Under the pieces are notes generated by a model. That model was given only the letters and a program-made list of their open reading frames with translations. It ran no database searches and had not been told where the DNA came from. Positions 60,201-64,000 of a stretch of 64,000 nt of DNA are shown in pieces (position 1 is the stretch's first letter; the number at the start of each line of letters is the position of its first letter). Source of the stretch: Nereocystis luetkeana (taxonomy: Eukaryota > Sar > Phaeophyceae > Laminariales > Laminariaceae). The position numbers and the translations under genes were made by a program. Location of the stretch: positions 6,125,858 to 6,189,857 of the forward strand of contig JARUPZ010000020.1 in assembly GCA_031213475.1 (NCBI GenBank), in the 5' to 3' direction.

Positions 60201-63200
60201 ACTATTTAATAGAGCGGTTGCAGTCTGGAGTGTTGCCTGCACCGTACGAAACGCACGGTAGTTGTGAATACAGAGAGGAACACGCCTGCTGCCTGGGGTG
60301 CTGTCAGAGCGACGACTCGCGGGCATGCAGTGAAAAAAGAGCAATCGAACCAAAAAACACCATCCAAATATCAACGATCTCCAGGTCTTCCCGGACTGTC
60401 TGATAAGGGGTGCAGCACAGCCACTAACTACCACGTCCCTGACAATTGCAGGAGTCATTCCCCATGAAGTATACGACTCGCAACACTACAAAGACCAGTG
60501 ACGTAAATATCAGGTACATACTACTGCCTCGTAACAAGCAAAACAAGAAGAAACGATGACTGCTGTGCTCTGGTGATGGTGTGCGCGCCGGTCGTGGGTC
60601 TCGTGTATGATCCCAAGACATGCTACCTGCAGGAGGAATGGCGCGTAGCGACGTCCGGCTACCAGTATCATAGGTGGCCGTACATACACCCGTACTGTAA
60701 AAATTGGTACAGATTTACATAATCTTGTCGGGAGTTTACTATATTATTAGTATGGACACGTCAACAACGCAAGTTGGTCACAGTATGAATAATATACCAG
60801 GTACCTGGTACGTACTGCTGCTGTGTCACAGGAAAATGCATCCGGATGAATGACACGCCAGATCACACAGGACGAAAATGACTTGAATGTGGTGTGGGCA
60901 TCGGAATTGACCTGGTTTCAGGATAGGCGATCGAAATTGACTTGATTTAAGTGTAGAGATCGGAATTGACTTGGCTATTGTGGAGCGGTTGGACATGACT
61001 TGGTCTTTGTGTGGATTTTAATTGACTTGGTTTTAGTGCGGGGATCAAAATAAACTTGGTTTTTGAGCGAGTATCGAAATTGACTTGATTTTACAGTGGA
61101 GATCGCAATTGACTTAATTTCAGTGTTGGGGTTTAAGTTAACTTGTTTTTATGGGGGGGGTCGCATTCACTTGGTTCTTGATTCCGGCCCAATGTTGACT
61201 TGGTTTTAGTGTGGGGATCGAAATTAAGTTTGTTTTGTATGCGTGGTCGAAATTGACTTGGTTTTTGTGTGCGGACCGATAATGACTTGGTTTTGGTGTG
61301 TGGATCGAAAGTGCCTTCGATTTTGTGTGGATAGTGGAAGTTGACTTGATTTCAGTGAAGGGATCGGAATTGACTTGGTTTTCATGTGGGGGTCGAAAAT
61401 AACTTGGTTTTAATGTGTGGATCGAAATTGGCGTGTTTTTTGGTCGGGGCATCGAAATTGTATTTATTTTAGACTAGGGATCGAACTTGACTTGATTTCG
61501 GTGTAGTGTTGGAGTTAACTTTGGTTTTGTATTGCATCGAAATTGACTTGGTTTATGCGTGTGGGCCGAAAATGAATTGTTTTGAGTGTGGGGATCGATT
61601 GGGTTTTTTTTTTCTGTTGGTGGTCGAAATTTATCTGGTTTTTGTCTCGCGGCATCGAAATTGACAGTTAATGAGCGTTCCACTTATTTAGTTTTTCTTG
61701 TGGATATTTCTGTTTTGTTTTTTTCTCTTTGTTGGCTATACAGTCCGTTGCACCTCCCCCAGGGCGGTCGACAGCGATGCTTCAATCGCTCGTCGTAGTT
61801 TTTACTGTCATTATTTTTTCGTTGTTGTCGTTTATTGCCTTCGCTTTTTGTGTGTTTTATTTAAGTTTTCTTCTTTTGTTCTCGTTACGCTACAGTAGTA
61901 GAATATTTATTTAAGTAATTCGATTTATTTAGTTTCTTTCATTATTTGTGTTTTGCGTTTGGCACGAAGATGGAGCGAAATTAAGTAGGAAACGCCACAC
62001 ATCCGTTATATGGGGGGCGTCTCATGGGCATGGGGAGAGGGGGGGGTAACGGCTGTAGCGAAACGGCGGCTGGCGAAACAGGAAGGAGACGGACGACAAG
62101 AGAGCAAGGTTCCAGATCGACTGTTAATAGTAGATATAACCTGCCTTTGAGTAGGTAGAGCCTGCCTATGCTACTCGTACCACAAACTTCTGCTACTGCC
62201 TCGAAGGTGCTTTGGTTGTGCTCTCGGTCGGTAGAACCTGTCTATGAGTAGGTAGAGCCTCCCTATGCTACTCGTACCACAAACTTCTGCTACTGCCTCG
62301 AAGGTGCTTTGGTTGTCCTCTCCTTTTGTTCTCATTATTTTTCTTGCTCTTGTTGTCGTATTGTTTATTTTGTTACTTTTGGATTGTCTGTCGCAACTTC
62401 TCCTGGGGGGCACGACACATTTTATATTTCTTCGATTCTTTTGGTTTTCTCTCATCTGGTTTTGCTAGCATATGTATATCGTGCCTGTCGAATCCAAGTA
62501 CGATGACATGGCATTGCGTTACTCTCGCGCGAGGTGTGCAATTCCGCATTAAATCCCAGGCAAAACCCTTTATTAAATCGGTCGACATCGAGTTATGCAA
62601 ATGATTTGTTGTCGAGCCACTTCTCCGTTCCCCATGTACCAATTTGATGCATGTAGCATATTTGCTGATATTGCCCCCCCATCCATATGACCCGGCTCTT
62701 CCGTTCGGTGATTTGCACGGGATGTGCGACCGTGCAATGTTTTCGACCCTCCCGAATCGTCACTTTGCAATGCATTTTCGGCATCCTTTGCGTTGAGCGA
62801 CGTCAGCAGTACAAAAATAAAGGTAAACTGAATCTGACACTAATATTTACTTTGCAACATTTCATGCTGTCGTTCCAAATGGGGCACAGCGTTCAGTTGC
62901 ATACCCTGTTCTTCGCATGAATAAGTGTAGGTTATCGTGCTGTCTTATGTCCAACCGAATTAGAGCGTCACGGACCTCGTCTCCTCTTCGCGAAACACTC
63001 CAGTTTTCCCCTCGCGGTTCGCTGCCGAAGTTGAACCAAGATGCGGGGCTTCCTCCGCGCATGGTAGTTCATCAAGGCTACTGTTTTGTTCACTTTAAGT
63101 GGTGCCGTTCTTCATCGGCAGTGATTGGCATGCTATGAATCATGTGCGTCACCTCCTGAAACTCAAACGTTGCCACGTTCTGTGAATGGTTCAACGTTCA

Positions 63201-63484
63201 AAAATGCCAAGCATCGCCGCCAGGAAAGCAGCTGCTTACCTTGTGGTGCGTTCGCTGAGAAGGGCCCGCTCCTATTTGCATCGAATAGAGGAGTCTAACC
63301 GTTTCGCTTGGACCCGTGCACATATCATACTTTTTGTCGTCGCCTGATTGCACGGCAGATGCTGTGGAGGAGCGACACCATCCCACCCTCGGTGGTGCCG
63401 GCTTCTGCGCTGTTCTACGCGACGCCGATCTCCGGCTCACCGTTCGATGTCAGCGATCTACCTCCGGAAGATGTCTACGAAGAG
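54278..63484 (+). CDS. Gene A, right copy: filamin-like repeat and PA14 exons (3' partial, spliced)
   Basis: Exons correspond one to one with the left copy: 54278-54332, 55321-55477, 56212-56365, 56776-56874, 57874-58048, 58504-58613, 63359-63484. All splice sites and phases are kept. In these 876 bp the only coding change I noticed is GAG to GGG (Glu to Gly) in the PA14 exon ending at 58,613. The introns carry clearly more differences. The PA14 domain is intact from FWDNQWLVGTP to ATPISGSPF. The 3' exons, including the membrane region, fall beyond the window if they exist in this copy. This may be an allele of the left copy rather than a paralog. Confidence 0.8.
59010..59485 (+). repeat. CCGGGTACGGGTA-type repeat, right copy
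   Basis: Counterpart of 5,285-5,765, shorter by one hexamer in the cgtaccc run. Confidence 0.8.
60855..61670 (+). repeat. 30 bp-unit minisatellite, right copy
   Basis: Counterpart of 7,130-7,975 with the same order of variant units and only point and single-base length differences. Confidence 0.92.
62131..62320 (+). repeat. Two-copy 120 bp tandem duplication, right copy
   Basis: Counterpart of 8,413-8,610 with a few substitutions. Confidence 0.85.
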
Positions 63485-64000
63485 GTGTGTACTACTGTGT
63501 GTTGTTTGATACGGACGGGCACCCCTTGCGAGCGGTTGCTGAAAGTTGTCCACATGGTAATGAGGGTAATTCGTGTATCCATCCGTGCGTGCGTGTGATA
63601 GACCTGCTGATCTTGCTTCAGACGGTCTACCACACAGCAGAGACAAGCACTTCAGTCCGTGTGTTACTCGACTGTACAGCATGAGCTGCGCTCCGCAGAG
63701 CTGATGAAAGAAATATGCCCCAACGGTAATAGTGTGTTGATTAACAGCGGTCTCTCGAAGAGGAGGCGATGGGGGGAGAAATGAAGAGGGACATGGTAGG
63801 CGGCGCACCCGTTTCGTATCTCGTGACCTCGTGACCCTAACTTACCAGCACGACGGCAACAATATAATAGAGCTCAACGACCCGGCACCCTTGCGTGGTC
63901 GGTTCAATTATTTTGGACTTTGTACGAACCAATCATATTGTTCAATCATATTGTTCAACCGCACATCTATAGGACGATGTCGGATCTACTAAATTGGTAT

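Larger units (their letters stand above)
53728..64000 (+). repeat. Right copy of the 10.3 kb direct segmental duplication
   Basis: Matches 1-10,282 in order and orientation. Visible differences include several substitutions within the first 500 bp, a 2 bp deletion near 54,176, loss of one cgtaccc unit near 59,205, small deletions near 60,030-60,080, and occasional substitutions elsewhere. The match continues to the last base of the window. Confidence 0.97.

Noticed and set aside
1..64000. tRNA genes, snoRNAs or promoters
   Set aside because: No cloverleaf with A and B boxes or other convincing RNA or core promoter signature was found by eye. A covariance-model scan would be needed to exclude them.

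Overview
The window looks like nuclear DNA of an intron-rich eukaryote, most likely a stramenopile alga. A brown alga fits best, but this is inference, not proof. The evidence is many short exons with GT..AG introns of about 0.1 to 5 kb, a filamin-like/PA14 protein and a ubiquitin-specific protease (USP), abundant private repeats, and a nuclear copy of mitochondrial DNA with a bacterial-type large-subunit rRNA and nad7 in the standard code. There is no bacterial operon layout, CRISPR array or intact transposase/reverse transcriptase frame.

Layout. 1-16.2 kb: a multi-exon gene (gene A, 5' end missing) for a filamin-like repeat, a PA14 domain and a C-terminal membrane region; a 4.75 kb intron full of repeats splits the PA14 domain. 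16.6-18.3 kb: a tandem array of phase-0 acidic mini-exons plus an inverted copy. 18.5-24.9 kb: a complete USP catalytic domain read through 12 phase-consistent exons, with a very large poly-glycine insertion. 25-43.2 kb: gene-poor, repeat-dense DNA with minisatellites, a dispersed element of about 1 kb, and a 1.73 kb foldback element that has target-site duplications and a related empty site. 43,173-43,272: a 100-N scaffold gap. 43.3-48.9 kb: more repeats, with a mosaic mitochondrial insertion (NUMT) inside the second copy of the 1 kb element. 48.9-53.7 kb: scattered candidate exons. 53,728-64,000: a second copy, about 99% identical by eye, of bases 1-10,282, carrying the same first seven recognisable exons of gene A.

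Interpretation. The left copy starts at a T run and lacks the 5' part of the gene. The right copy has upstream sequence but runs off the window. This fits either a real 53.7 kb-period duplication or two overlapping haplotype contigs scaffolded in permuted order around the N gap. In the second case the exons at 48.9-53.7 kb would be the missing 5' part of gene A. Gene A is inferred to act at the cell surface. The USP would act in intracellular ubiquitin removal. No pathway link between the two is visible.
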